Source: JAGVSR01 sp963708775 (GTDB taxonomy: Bacteria > Pseudomonadota > Alphaproteobacteria > Rhizobiales > Hyphomicrobiaceae). From it: a stretch of 64,000 bases of DNA. A program made the position numbers and the translations under genes. Under the pieces are notes generated by a model that was given only the letters and a program-made list of their open reading frames with translations, searched no databases and was not told the origin of the DNA. Positions 1-9,722 of this stretch are shown in pieces (position 1 is the stretch's first letter; the number at the start of each line of letters is the position of its first letter). The DNA is taken from NCBI GenBank assembly GCA_963708775.1, contig CAVPTI010000012.1:548144-612143 (forward strand). The letters are read 5' to 3'.

Positions 1-2089
1 TTGGCGATCTGCGGTCATGGCCAATTCATGATCGCGGATGAACGCGGTGATTGTCGTGTCCAGCGCATTGATCGCTGCGGTGAGTGTCACGGCTTCACGC
101 AGGTCCGGTGGAACGGATTCAAGCGCGTCCGCGAAGGATTGTTCAGCCGCTGCGGACGCTCTCGACGCTTCAAGTTCGGATTGGCGGGCGTCATCGAGTG
201 CGGCGGACGCGGCGCTCAATTCGGTATCCAATTCCTCGATTTTGGCCTGCAATGCCACGAGATCGGACGGCGGTCGCAAACGCTTGATCTCGTCATTCAC
301 GCCTTGCAGTTCAGCTGCGACCTCTGGGGCAGCGCGAGGTGGTGGCGCGAGGGCCTGTAGAACAGCGGTGCAGCCGGCAAAGGCCTGTTGTGCGACTTCG
401 AACTCGCATCTGAGCGGCGGCGGCAGCAGCACGAGCTTGTTCGTAGCGAGCTTTTGCGTCGGCATACTTTGCATCAAGGCGCTCGGTGCCGGCTGTGCCG
501 CGGGCGGGCGCCGGATGATCGTGCGACCCGCAAACGGGACATGCCTCTCCATGCGCAAGATGAGCTGCGAGGTGAGCCGCATGATCTTGAAGCAAGGCCT
601 TTTCGAGCTCCGCATGAACTGCGCTTACCTGTTGGAAGTGCAGCTCTGCTTTGGCGAAGTCCGTGCGGCTGTCGTTGAGAGTGTCTTGGGCGTCGCGCAA
701 CTTTTGGACAGCGTCATCGAACGCTGTTGCCTCGCTGTAGAGCGTGCGCAAGTCAGCAGCAGCTTCATTCAACTGCGCGCGCTTCAAATGCGCGGACTGG
801 GCGGCTTGAAAGGATTCGGTTGCTGCGACTTTGTTGCTCGCGAGGGCGTCGAATGCCGCCTTGGCCTTTTTGGCCGACGCAGTCCGCTCAAGCGCTGTCC
901 GTTCCGCTGCTGCCGATGCCGCTTTTAAATTCTGAGCTGCTTCGAGTTTGATTTGGTAGGCGCGGAAGGTCTGCAGGGTGGACTTCTGCTTCTCGATTTC
1001 GGCGGATTTTCGGAGGATGGCCGTAAGCGAGGATCGCGCAGCAGTCGCCTTGGCTTCACTTGCTTTCAATCGATCGGCGGCCTGAGCATGGCGGGCGGAA
1101 GCGTCGGCCGCTTCGCGACGGGCGTTGTCGCGCGCGTCAGCGGCATCTGCCAGAGACGCGACGACGCGGGCAAGCTTCAATCGGCTTTCGATGGTGGCGA
1201 TTTCGCTTCGCGTGGAGTGGATGCGCGCGAGTTCGGTTTCCGCTTCTAGATGCTCGCGAAAGTGGGCCTCTGTTTGTGCGGCGGCCTGATAAGCTGCCAC
1301 GGCAGCGTCCCACTCGGACTTTTCTTTTGCTGCAGCGTCGCGCAGATCGCGATGACGATGCTCCGCTTCTGCGATGCCTGCGCCGAGTTGCTCCATGGTT
1401 GCGAAGTTTTCGGCGGTGAGGCGCGCGGTGCATCCTGTCCGCGCTGCGGCAACTTCCTTTTCCGCTGCGTCGGATTTCGATTTGACGCTATCTGCGAGCC
1501 GGCGGTAGAGCGAGACGTCAAAGAGATCGCGCAGAATTCTCATCCGTTCCTGAGTGTCGGCACTGAGGAAGGCCTCGAAGCGACCTTGGGGCAAGAGCAC
1601 GATCTGACGAAACTGGGCTGCTCCATAGCCGAGGATCTTTCTTATAGCCTCGTTGACGAGCGTGACTTTGTTTTCAGCAACGACCTTGCCGGGGTTGCCG
1701 TCGCTTAATTTGCCGAGGTCAAGATCTGTGACGTCGAACAACCAGGCCTTGTGGCTTTCGCTGGTTTCGCCGCCGCCGCGCTTTGCCGGCCTCGTCTGCT
1801 CCGGCTGGCGGACGATACGATATGTGCGACCTCCCGCCTCGAAGATCAGCTCGACTTGGGTCAAGAGGCTGGGGTCGGCGTGGTCGGAGCGGAGGCTCGT
1901 GGCGTGCTGCTCGGAGCGAGCGGCTTCGCCAAAGAGCGCGAACGTCATGGCGCTGAAAATCGTCGATTTGCCCGAGCCGGTCGCTCCATAAATTCCGAAC
2001 AAGCCGCTATCGAGTACGGCGCGAAAGTCGACGGACTGACGACCGGCGTAGGGTCCAATGGCTTGGAGAATAAGGATCAGCGGCTTCAT
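1..2089 (-). CDS. sbcC: SbcC-type nuclease ATPase subunit, partial, with a frameshift
   Basis: ATPase subunit of the SbcCD (Rad50/Mre11-like) exonuclease, which processes hairpin and blocked DNA ends. Seen: N-terminal Walker A (GATGSGKST) near residue 35, a motif typical of the family around LLPQGRFEAFL near residue 165, long alanine/glutamate-rich coiled coil, and the zinc hook CPVCG near residue 517. The frame breaks near position 415 (GC-rich triplet run); the coiled coil then resumes in another frame (APEVAAELQGVNDEIKRL...) and runs off the left edge, so the C-terminal Walker B lobe is outside the window. The start overlaps the sbcD stop as ATGA, implying translational coupling. Confidence 0.9.
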
Positions 2090-3238
2090 GCGGGGGCATT
2101 CTCTCGGCTCGCCAGCTGCGCGATGGTGTCTGCGACGATGTGGGCTTCCTTGTCGCTTAACGGTGTACCGCGCATGACCTGCATGAAATGGGAGACGACG
2201 GTTTCGGGCTCGTCAAGCGCTGTGGTCGAGGGATGAGCCGCCGATCGTTTGGCGCGCAACGAGATCGCGTGCATAGGTTAGGCCGCACGCGAAGGGGAAG
2301 CGCTCGCGGATGCGTTTCATCGGGTCCATCAGGCGCCCATCGTCTGTGAGGATCGCTTTGATGAAGTCCTCTGAGGGGGGCAATTTCAGCAGGTCTTCAA
2401 GCGTGCCGCGAATGCGTGCGGACGCTGCGCAGGGGCTGGAAATGGGATGAGTTCAACGGAGGCATTGCCAGGGCCGTCGATGTCGACGATCGGCCATCGA
2501 CTTTTCGTTACCTTCTTCGTCGAAGCCGAACGCCAAGGGTGCGCCGGAATAGCGGATGTTCGGAGCGCCTGCGGTTTGAGGCCGGTGGATGTGGCCAAGG
2601 GCAACATAGTGAGCTCCGGAGAAAAGTTCGGCCGGCACGGTTTCGATGCCACCGGCAATGCGGGTCAAAGGGCGTTCGGTTTCGCTGACAGACGCGCCCG
2701 TGACGAAGGCGTGGGCCACGATGATCCAGCGCGCGCCCGGGGGGATGTGTGGACGTGCTGCGGCGATCTGAGCCCGCATGACGTCAGCGGGGCACTTTAT
2801 GTTGGTGTCGGCAAAGCATTCGCGTGCGGCGTATTCGTAGCCGAACGGGAGAGCCGAGAATGCGACCGGACCATGGGCGTCGTGCAGTACGAGCGGCTCT
2901 TCGATTAAACTCAGTGGTCCGCGTACGAGTGTGCGGCGGCGATCCGCCAACATGGCCATGGCGCCAATGCGGTCAGCGCTGTCGTGATTTCCCGCGATCA
3001 GGATGACGGCGCACGATGTATTCGCGATAACGCTCTCAATAAAACGATTGAGCAACCGCACCGCACTTTCCGGCGGTGCGGCCCGGTCAAAAATATCTCC
3101 CGCGACGACGAGTGCGTCGGGCTCAACCTTTTGCACCGCCGCAAAAACTTGGTCGAGTACCGTCGCCTGGTCTTGATCCAGTGAGTGGCCCTCGAACTGG
3201 CGTCCAAGATGCCAATCCGCTGTATGCAGAATTCTCAT
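2086..3238 (-). CDS. sbcD: SbcD-type nuclease subunit (metallophosphoesterase), several frameshifts
   Basis: Mre11-like nuclease partner of SbcC. Residues 1-250 read cleanly: MRILHTADWHLG start, GDIFD, GNHDS and GHIHRPQ metal-binding motifs. After FGFDEEGNEKSM (about 2495) the frame breaks, continues as PIVDIDGPGNASVELIPFP, then breaks again near 2420 and near 2380 (a run of C) before the C-terminal part that ends with HVMRGT-like residues (actual VMRGTPLSDKE) and the stop shared with the sbcC start. Total span fits a normal SbcD of about 385 residues. The many breaks within about 250 bases may be assembly errors or decay; the intact nuclease half and coupled sbcC favour errors. Confidence 0.85.
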
Positions 3239-3535
3239 TGCGTCCCAACCCCCTCGGCCACGTGCCGTTCTACACTGGGGGCCTTACCGCACGCGAGCGC
3301 GGGCGCACGTCATCGCGGGGTTATCCAACACGATGTTCGCAGAACAAGCGGGCGGCGCCTTGCAACCGGCACGAGACAGCGCAGGCGCCATGCGTTGCTA
3401 AAAAATTGAATTTGATGGCAGCGGTGCATTCGCTGCCGATCCACAGCCCTCACAAATAGTGAGACGGACGGTGCTTCCGTCGATTCGCAACGTGGCGATC
3501 ACTGTTCGCGACCGCCACGTGTTTTCAAGACTTCG
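3239..3535. other. Intergenic region upstream of sbcD
   Basis: About 300 bases between sbcD (leftward) and the next leftward gene. It should hold the sbcDC promoter. No open frame with coding character, no strong hairpin and no recognised sigma motif were seen. Confidence 0.4.
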
Positions 3536-3925
3536 TTACGAGACTGTCTCGAACGCCCGCGTCTCGGCTGGGCGCGCTTCGTCCGGATCTGGCCCGGTCA
3601 GAGCATCAATGAGGCTCGCTTCCACGCCTGGCCCCAGCATCTGCAGTGAGACTTCCTTGCCATTTTCGAACCGGATGCCATCCCGGTATGGACCGGGCTC
3701 CAGGCGAACGAACGTGACAGTTGCTTCGTCCTTGTCGAACAAGCAGCGGAGATGCGGTGGCACCTTCGCTAACCTCAAGGTGGTGTCACAAGACATGCAG
3801 ATAGCCGTCGCCGGATCTCCTGGGGCTATGAAGCCCACGCTTCCACTGGGGAAGCGGTATGTCGTGTAACGTTCCTCTGTTCGTGCGGGCCGGCTCCGGT
3901 ACATCTCGAGTGAATAATCACACAT
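3536..3925 (-). CDS. Conserved hypothetical protein beginning MCDYSL
   Basis: 129-residue soluble protein of unknown function; no signal peptide or membrane segment. The opening MCDYSLEMY and the later cysteine pair in ICMSCDTT look like a small alphaproteobacterial family remembered only as hypothetical. The aromatic/acidic composition and good codon usage support a real gene. Upstream, on the same strand, a GGAAC-N17-AGTT element (4006-4031) could be an EcfG-type stress promoter with a leader of roughly 75 bases. No operon partner: the gene in front is divergent. Confidence 0.7.
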   Translation of the reverse strand: MCDYSLEMYRSRPARTEERYTTYRFPSGSVGFIAPGDPATAICMSCDTTLRLAKVPPHLRCLFDKDEATVTFVRLEPGPYRDGIRFENGKEVSLQMLGPGVEASLIDALTGPDPDEARPAETRAFETVS

Positions 3926-4005
3926 TGCGCAGCCTCCTTTTACTGTCGCTTGATCGAGGGGCCACCCAGCTATGCCGGTTGAAGGCTGTTCCTCGAGGAC
4001 TTGAG

Positions 4006-4031
4006 AACTTCATGTGCGCGCGAGTTGTTCC
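4006..4031 (-). promoter_or_regulatory. Possible EcfG (general stress sigma) promoter
   Basis: On the minus strand GGAAC at 4031-4027, then 17 bases, then AGTT ending at 4006 (AAC on the plus strand at 4006-4008). The -10 core has A in place of the consensus C. It lies about 80 bases upstream of the MCDYSL gene. Weaker than the elements before the ligase genes. Confidence 0.35.
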
Positions 4032-4181
4032 CACCGATGCGGCGTCCGGCGATATTCTTTCTAGGGGTCCCCAATCTCTCGAGGCGAACTGAAATGCCTT
4101 TCGGTACCAACGGCGAGCCGGCACCCAACCGGCCGCTCTGAGACCCGCAAAGGCCCCATCGAAGTCCGCATCCAAATGTGA

Positions 4182-5283
4182 TTGCTCTGCGTTATGGTGG
4201 GGCTGCAACCCCAATCATCCGAGGCTGCCCTGTCCAATACGTTCAACGCCACCGCAGATTTTGTTGCCAATATGGTCCGTCTCGGCTGGTTCACGGGTGT
4301 GGGCCTGCTGGCCGATCGCGCGGCCCGGCAAGCTGGATATCGGCCTTCGCCACGGCCGGCCGGACCGTACCGTGCCCGAACGTGATACCGTGATGGCCGA
4401 TATCGTTGATCTGTTCAGGCGAGATGCTGAACTGGTCCAGAGTGGCGTTGCTGCGCCGGGCGGCGAACCCGCCGGCGGATTACGGGACCATGTCGGCCGT
4501 CTGCGCGCGATGCTGGAAGACATTCCTTCGACTATCGAGCGGCAGACGACGCGGCGCGTTGACACCGCCACCACGAGTATCGACAGCTCAGGGTTGCCGA
4601 ACTATTTCACGCAAGACTTTCATTTTCAAACCGGAGGCTATCTATCGGATCAGTCTGCCCGGTTATACGACGTTCAAGTCGAGACGCTGTTTCGCGGGTC
4701 GGCATTCGCGATGCGACGGCAGGCTCTGGCACCGATCGCCGACTTTATGCATGGCCGCGATCAGCGCCATGTTCGCCTGCTCGATGTAGCGTGCGGTACC
4801 GGGCGGTTTCTTCGTGAAGTGCGACGTGTGTATCCGGCGATGCGACTTGCAGGGCTTGATCTATCACGGCCGTACCTCCGGGAAGCGGAACTCCATCTTA
4901 ATGGCTTGCGCGGTGTTCAATGGATCGAGGGTAATGCTGAAGCGATCCCGCTTGCAGACGCGAGCCAAGACATCATTACCAGCATCTACCTTTTTCACGA
5001 ATTGCCGCCGGAGGTGCGCCGCACGGTTGCTGCCGAAATCGCTCGCTTGCTGAAGCCCGGCGGCCTTTTCGTGTTCATTGATAGCCTTCAACGCGGCGAT
5101 CGGCCGGGAGGCTGGGATGGATTTCTCGACGGTTTTCCCGAACGTTTCCATGAACCGTACTTTCGGCAATATACGATCGACGATCTCGACGGTGCTTTCA
5201 CGGCAGCTGGTCTTGAAGCGGTGGCGACTTGGCCTGCTTTTCTTTCTAAAGTCATGGTCCGTCGGAAGAAGATCGACGCTTAA
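4182..5283 (+). CDS. SAM-dependent class I methyltransferase, frameshift in N-terminal part
   Basis: Probable small-molecule or lipid/quinone-type methyltransferase; substrate unknown. Seen: SAM motif I LLDVACGTGRFLREV, motif II with acidic LAGLDLSRPYL, then a post-motif with GNAEAIPLADASQD and the LLKPGGLFVF strand typical of the UbiE/Coq5-like fold. The downstream frame reads cleanly from about 4390. The likely true N-terminus is in another frame (MVRLGWFTGVGLLADRAARQAG..., start 4182 or 4194), joined by a one-base break near 4375. The C-terminus ends in a basic tail. It converges with the response regulator gene 6 bases downstream. Confidence 0.8.
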
Positions 5284-5289
5284 CGCGAC

Positions 5290-5655
5290 TTACGCAGTCT
5301 CCTGGCTTAACTTTCGATCGAAGCTGGCAACGGCCGCAAGCAACGTCGCCCGGCGCACAGGTTTGGGAACGAAAGGAGCTGCGCGCAGCGGAAGTAGAAG
5401 TTCCCACTGCGAGTAACCCGATACGACAACAAATGGGATTGAACGTCGCTCCAGCGCGGTGGCGACTGGTGAAACACTTGATCCGGCGAGATTGGCGTCC
5501 AGGATAGCCAGATCACAGATCGACCCATTGCTGAGAATGCCGATGACCTCGTCCGCGGAGGCGGCTTGACCAACGATCGTGTGTCCTTCTGCCGTCAAAA
5601 TATCAGAGATTTCGGTCGCAACTAGGTACTCGTCCTCAACGATGAGTATCCGCAT
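5290..5655 (-). CDS. Single-domain response regulator (CheY-like receiver)
   Basis: Receiver domain only, about 121 residues, no output domain. Start MRILIVEDEY at 5655 is preferred over an upstream Met at 5679, because receiver domains begin there. Acidic pocket ED near residues 6-7, phospho-acceptor Asp in LAILDANLAG, Thr/Ser switch in FVVVSGYS, and the conserved Lys in FVPKPVRR. The SGY motif after beta-4 resembles the FATGUY class of receivers that partner HWE/HisKA_2 kinases (family knowledge). A cognate kinase is not adjacent; the hybrid kinase at 24.4-27.6 kb has a similar receiver. Confidence 0.85.
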   Translation of the reverse strand: MRILIVEDEYLVATEISDILTAEGHTIVGQAASADEVIGILSNGSICDLAILDANLAGSSVSPVATALERRSIPFVVVSGYSQWELLLPLRAAPFVPKPVRRATLLAAVASFDRKLSQETA

Positions 5656-5755
5656 CTGCTCCGCCCCTTTAGCGCACATGGCGCGTTACCTTCCGACTGT
5701 GTGTAATGCCGCTAGAATACCGACGGTTCCAAGTTCTTCAATTTGTGCTCAAACA

Positions 5756-7513
5756 TCAAACTGCCAGGCCTCCATCACGGATCAGTGCGGTGAAGAGCCC
5801 CCCGCGCTTAGCCAACTCTGCGTATGTACCCATTTCTGCAATTTTGCCGTGGTCCAGGAGAATGATCTTGTCTGCGCCACGAATTGTCGAAAGACGATGA
5901 GCAATGACGAACGTTGTTCGCCCGGCGCGCAGCCTGTCGAGTGCATCCTGGATACGCATTTCGGTCGCAACATCGAGCGCAGACGTCGCCTCATCCAATA
6001 TCAGGAGCGGAGCGTCCTTCAAAATGGCGCGCGCGACAGCAATCCGCTGGCGTTCGCCGCCGGACAGACCCTGACCCCGATCTCCAAGTATCGTTTCGAA
6101 ACCGTGCTCTTTTCGAAGGATGAAATCTATAGCGCCGGCGGTGCTGGCGGCTGCTTCTATTTCGGCCATACTTGCTCCGGGGCGTCCAATGGCAATATTT
6201 TCTGCGATTGAGCGGCTGAAGAGCGCTGGATCTTGAAAGACAACGCCAATGGAGCCGCGCAACGATGCCAGAGTGACCTCGCGGATGTCCTGCCCGTCGA
6301 CGAGAATGCGGCCGGTCTCTGGATCATAGGCGCGGGTCAGCAGAGCCAGAGCGGTTGATTTTCCGGACCCTGTCGCACCAACGAGGGCTACGGTTTCGCC
6401 CGGATTAGCTTCGAAACTAAGGCCGACCACGCCGCCTGAACCGCGGGGGTATTGGAAGGTGACATTCTCGAAGGATACGTGGCTCGCGCGCACCACCAGC
6501 GGCTTCGCGTTCGGCATTTCTACGATTTCAGGTCGCTCGTCTAGAATTGAGAAGAATTGCACGAGCGTGGGCGCTTTCATAAAAAGGCCCATGAGAAAAC
6601 TTGTCGTCTGATCCATCCGTCCGATAAGCAGAGTGGTGAAGCCTATGAAGGCCACTATATCGCCGATGGAGGCCTGCCCCTGTGACGACAAGAACGCGCC
6701 ATACGCAAAGATGGCGACTATTGCGACCGACGACGCACCGCGCGTGAGCACCGATGACGCTGCCCACCAGTTCAGAACGGGATATTGAGTTGCCAATAAT
6801 CGATCGAGAGATGATCGAACCGATCGCATTTCGAGGGTGACTGCGAGAAAGCTTTGCAGCACGCTCACATTGCCAACGAGATCACTGGCATGACCAGAAA
6901 AGCTCATAAACTGATCTTCGACCTTCGACTGCTCGGTCGATGTGTTGGCAATGACGAGAAGGTTCACGCCGACGTATATTGCCACGATTGAGCCGAGCAA
7001 GAGAGAGAGGCGCCAGTTGAGGTAGACGGCGATGGGGATCAGGAAGACGAGTGCGGATATATTCGAGATTTGTTCTCGGAAGACTGGCAGCCATACACCG
7101 AAGAGGCACTCGCACCCTGTCGTCATCACGCGCATTAGGCGTCCCGCTTGCGCCTTCGAATGAAATGATGCGGGAAGTGCCAGAACGTGACCAAGAAACG
7201 TTTCCATGGCTGCAACTCGCCTGCGATGAGCCATACGATCGGCAACGACGGAAATCAGGAGGCCGCTCAAAAACGAAGATATACTGACCAAGCCCCAAAG
7301 CACGACGAAGCTGAGCGAGTCACGGCCTTGCGCCAGAGCATTCACCGCTTTGCCGAATAGCAGGGGTTCCGCGACCTGCAGTGCACCGGATATGATGCCG
7401 GCGACCGTCAGGGTGCTAGCGATATGCTTTTCGGGAGCGAGTAGAAGGAGGGTGCGAAGCAGTGCGCGTCGAAGTTCCGACGCAGCGCTACGGATAAGCG
7501 GCTGTGATGCCAT
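5756..7513 (-). CDS. ndvA: ABC exporter, cyclic beta-glucan type (NdvA/ChvA-like)
   Basis: 585-residue half-transporter with a six-helix membrane domain (residues 30-300) and an ATPase domain (340-575): Walker A GATGSGKSTAL, signature LSGGERQR, Walker B LLILDEATSALD, H-loop IAHRLSTI. Length, the N-terminal layout (APEKHIASTLTVAGIISG) and the sequence around FRYLxFQYPR-like segment (here VTFQYPRGSGG) match NdvA/ChvA proteins, which export cyclic beta-1,2-glucan to the periplasm in rhizobia. The glucan synthase ndvB is not in this window, so other lipid or glycan substrates remain possible. Intact gene; isolated, followed by a hairpin on the far side of the next gene. Confidence 0.85.
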   Translation of the reverse strand: MASQPLIRSAASELRRALLRTLLLLAPEKHIASTLTVAGIISGALQVAEPLLFGKAVNALAQGRDSLSFVVLWGLVSISSFLSGLLISVVADRMAHRRRVAAMETFLGHVLALPASFHSKAQAGRLMRVMTTGCECLFGVWLPVFREQISNISALVFLIPIAVYLNWRLSLLLGSIVAIYVGVNLLVIANTSTEQSKVEDQFMSFSGHASDLVGNVSVLQSFLAVTLEMRSVRSSLDRLLATQYPVLNWWAASSVLTRGASSVAIVAIFAYGAFLSSQGQASIGDIVAFIGFTTLLIGRMDQTTSFLMGLFMKAPTLVQFFSILDERPEIVEMPNAKPLVVRASHVSFENVTFQYPRGSGGVVGLSFEANPGETVALVGATGSGKSTALALLTRAYDPETGRILVDGQDIREVTLASLRGSIGVVFQDPALFSRSIAENIAIGRPGASMAEIEAAASTAGAIDFILRKEHGFETILGDRGQGLSGGERQRIAVARAILKDAPLLILDEATSALDVATEMRIQDALDRLRAGRTTFVIAHRLSTIRGADKIILLDHGKIAEMGTYAELAKRGGLFTALIRDGGLAV

Positions 7514-7541
7514 TGCTGGCTTTCATACGAACCGGAAGTGA

Positions 7542-7563
7542 TGTGCCCGATTTCTCGGGCACA
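7542..7563 (-). terminator. Strong hairpin downstream of the glycine-rich gene
   Basis: Perfect 9-bp stem TGTGCCCGA / TCGGGCACA with a 4-base loop (TTTC), 9 bases beyond the stop of the leftward gene at 7572. No clear T-run follows, so termination efficiency is uncertain; it could also protect the mRNA end. It lies only 29 bases before the ndvA start. Confidence 0.6.
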
Positions 7564-7571
7564 CCGTTGGC

Positions 7572-8255
7572 TTACCAGTCAATGCATCGGCGATAGCGAT
7601 ACCACCAGTAGCGACTGCCGGTGACGATGGCGCGGCGCTGAAGCCATTCGCAGTCACCGTAATAATAGCCGTCGTAGAAATAAAAGCCGACGCCGGGTCC
7701 CCAGCCGTAGCGGCGTCCGTGGCGGCGGACATAGTTCCGGTCGTGACGACCGCCGTGGCGCACGCCATCGCGCCCACCACGGTCGCCACGGTTCACGTCG
7801 CGGTCACCGCGACCGCCACGGTCAAAATCGCGACCACGGCCTTCGCGGGGCCCGCGGTCTACTCTACCGTCGCCGCCGCGATATGCTCGTGTTCCACCGT
7901 CTCCCCGCCGACCCTCTGTGCCACGGAATTCGCCATCGCGGCGACCGCCGCCGTCCATTGAGCGGTTGCCGCCACCGCCGCCTTGCATTGCAGGTCCGCC
8001 GCCGCCAAAACGACCGCCGCCCATGCCGGCACCACCGCCCCCGCCACCTTGCGACGCAGCACCTCCGCCGCCGCCTCCGCCTCCACCGCCGCCACCTCCC
8101 CCGCCGCCACCTCTACCCCCTCCGCCGCCGCCGCCATCGCGCTGGGCGAGCACAAAGGAGCCATCTGGTGCTGCCGTGGGAGATTGCGCGGCGGCGGGCG
8201 TCAGCAGCAAAACGCCCGCTGCGATGGCCGACATCGCCGATTTGTAATTCATCAT
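7572..8255 (-). CDS. Secreted glycine-rich protein with RG/RD-rich middle
   Basis: 227 residues. N-terminal signal peptide (MMNYKSAMSAIAAGVLLLTPAAAQS), a poly-glycine stretch (about residues 40-85), then a strongly charged Arg/Gly/Asp segment with many short RG and RD repeats (residues 95-170), and a short aromatic C-terminus rich in Tyr and Trp (YFYDGYYYGDCEW). Function unknown; such C-terminal domains in alphaproteobacterial envelope proteins are often annotated only as hypothetical. Strong ribosome-binding site AGGAGG just upstream of the start. Low-complexity GC-rich DNA here is prone to sequencing error, yet the frame is intact. A possible stress promoter lies about 100 bases upstream. 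Confidence 0.75.
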   Translation of the reverse strand: MMNYKSAMSAIAAGVLLLTPAAAQSPTAAPDGSFVLAQRDGGGGGGGRGGGGGGGGGGGGGGGGGAASQGGGGGGAGMGGGRFGGGGPAMQGGGGGNRSMDGGGRRDGEFRGTEGRRGDGGTRAYRGGDGRVDRGPREGRGRDFDRGGRGDRDVNRGDRGGRDGVRHGGRHDRNYVRRHGRRYGWGPGVGFYFYDGYYYGDCEWLQRRAIVTGSRYWWYRYRRCIDW

Positions 8256-8352
8256 TAGTCCTCCTGATCATCGATCTTTTTTTTCTTTGCGCTCCACACT
8301 CGCTGACCGTCGCTGCGAGAGCGTTCGTCTGCGGCTTGATAGCTACAGCGGT

Positions 8353-8378
8353 AACTGTGCGAGGATCGGCTTTGTTCC
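8353..8378 (-). promoter_or_regulatory. Possible EcfG-type promoter upstream of the glycine-rich gene
   Basis: Minus strand GGAAC at 8378-8374, 17-base spacer, AGTT core ending at 8353. The first base of the -10 core deviates from consensus. Correctly oriented for the gene starting at 8255. Confidence 0.35.
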
Positions 8379-8437
8379 GGTTTTGAGGCAAGTAACGCCG
8401 CATCCGCAGCATCTTGAACTCGACTGGGCGGCTCAGA

Positions 8438-9013
8438 TTACTTGCGGACACCCTCGACGTGAAACTCGAGTTCCACTGTCTTCGCGGCCGGGCCTAGTTC
8501 CTTGACGATGCCGAATTCAGACAAGGCCAACTCAGTTTTGCCAGTAAAACCTTGCCTAAAGCCGCCCCATGGATCCGCGCCGCCTCCGATGTATGCGGCG
8601 GTAATCGCAATCGGCTTCGTGATACCGCGCAGTGTGAAATCGCCGGCGATGACAGCTTTGCCGTTGCCGTCCGCTGTCACGGACTTACTGACGAACGTTG
8701 CCTGAGGAAAGCTGGCGACATCAAGGAAGTCGGCGCCGCGGAGGTGCTTGTCGCGCTCGGCATGGTTGGAATTGACGCTCGTCGTATCGATCGTGACGGA
8801 AATGCCTGAGGCCGATGGGTTCTTGTCATCGTAGCGGAATGTTCCAGAGAAGGTATCGAAGCGGCCGGTCAGCCAACTGAAGCCGAGGTGCTGAACACGG
8901 AAATTGATAGAGGCGTGGCCGCCTTTGGTATCGATCACGTATTCGGAGGCTGCGGTTGGTGCGCTCATCGCGCTGAGCACACAGAATGCCAAGCCAAGTC
9001 CGCGAAGCGTCAT
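8438..9013 (-). CDS. YceI family periplasmic lipocalin-like protein
   Basis: 191 residues with signal peptide (cleavage probably after PTAAS). The rest is the YceI beta-barrel: SEYVIDTKGGHASINFRV opening, the FDTFSGTFRYDD segment, ADFLDVASFPQATFVS and LRGITKPIAI motifs. YceI proteins bind polyisoprenoid lipids such as quinone-like molecules in the periplasm (family knowledge). The start overlaps the stop of the cytochrome b561 gene by 4 bases, so the two are an operon and likely work together in membrane redox. Confidence 0.9.
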   Translation of the reverse strand: MTLRGLGLAFCVLSAMSAPTAASEYVIDTKGGHASINFRVQHLGFSWLTGRFDTFSGTFRYDDKNPSASGISVTIDTTSVNSNHAERDKHLRGADFLDVASFPQATFVSKSVTADGNGKAVIAGDFTLRGITKPIAITAAYIGGGADPWGGFRQGFTGKTELALSEFGIVKELGPAAKTVELEFHVEGVRK

Positions 9014-9585
9014 TGTGTGTCACTCCTTTGATCAAGAGATAGCGAGATGTTGGGGTTTCGCACCGGAGGTTGCGCGCTGTTGCGTGCGAGAGCGTGCTTG
9101 GTCGCAGCGAATGCATGGAGTGCCGTGAGCGCCATCACGCTATAGGCGATCCAGCGGTGAAGCGGTCCGGCAATGTCCGCGAGGCCCTTGTTCTGGATGA
9201 AGGCCGGCACTTCAAGCCAGCCGAATACGTCGATGGGCCGACCGTCGGCTGTGGAAATGAGATAGCCGCTCAGCATGAGGCAAAGCAGCAGCGGATAGAA
9301 AGTGAAGTGCACGAGCCGCGATGCTTTGAGCTCGAAGGCGGTGAGACCGGGTCGCACGGGTTTGAGGTTGGTGAAGCGCCAGGCGATGCGCAGGAGAAGC
9401 GCAAACAGAATGACCATTCCTGTACTGCGATGGAGGGCGGGGGCGCGCGTGTAGTAGTAGTCGTAGTAGTCGAGGCGAACCATCCACCAGCCCAGAGCGA
9501 ACAGTGCGATTATCCCCGCTGCCATTCCCCAGTGCAAAATCTGCGACACGAGCCCATAACGCGAGGAGTTATCCCTGATCATCAA
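9010..9585 (-). CDS. Cytochrome b561 family membrane protein
   Basis: 191-residue integral membrane protein with four helices. Likely haem-ligand histidines are visible in ILHWGMAAG, APALHRSTGM, LVHFTFYPLLL and LTALHAFAA. Bacterial members pass electrons from quinol to other acceptors and often pair with YceI (family knowledge). It is the first gene of the operon with the downstream YceI gene (ATGA-type overlap at 9010-9013). The gene is complete. The start codon lies 137 bases from the divergent second YceI gene, so the two promoters share this gap. Confidence 0.9.
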   Translation of the reverse strand: MMIRDNSSRYGLVSQILHWGMAAGIIALFALGWWMVRLDYYDYYYTRAPALHRSTGMVILFALLLRIAWRFTNLKPVRPGLTAFELKASRLVHFTFYPLLLCLMLSGYLISTADGRPIDVFGWLEVPAFIQNKGLADIAGPLHRWIAYSVMALTALHAFAATKHALARNSAQPPVRNPNISLSLDQRSDTQ

Positions 9586-9722
9586 TAACGGTATTCTCCC
9601 ACGGTTGGCATCCGTGAGGATAACTCTCGACCGAGATCGCGGCCATATGGCGGCGTAATTGCTGTATTTTCGACAAAGCGAGAAATTACAATTGCTGTCG
9701 CATAAACAAATTGGAGAGCAAA

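Noticed and set aside
38..928. Long plus-strand ORF across the left end
   Set aside because: Antisense to sbcC; alanine/serine/cysteine-rich shadow with no motifs.
7918..8247. Proline-rich plus-strand ORF
   Set aside because: Reverse of the glycine-rich gene, since GGN codons read as CCN on the other strand.
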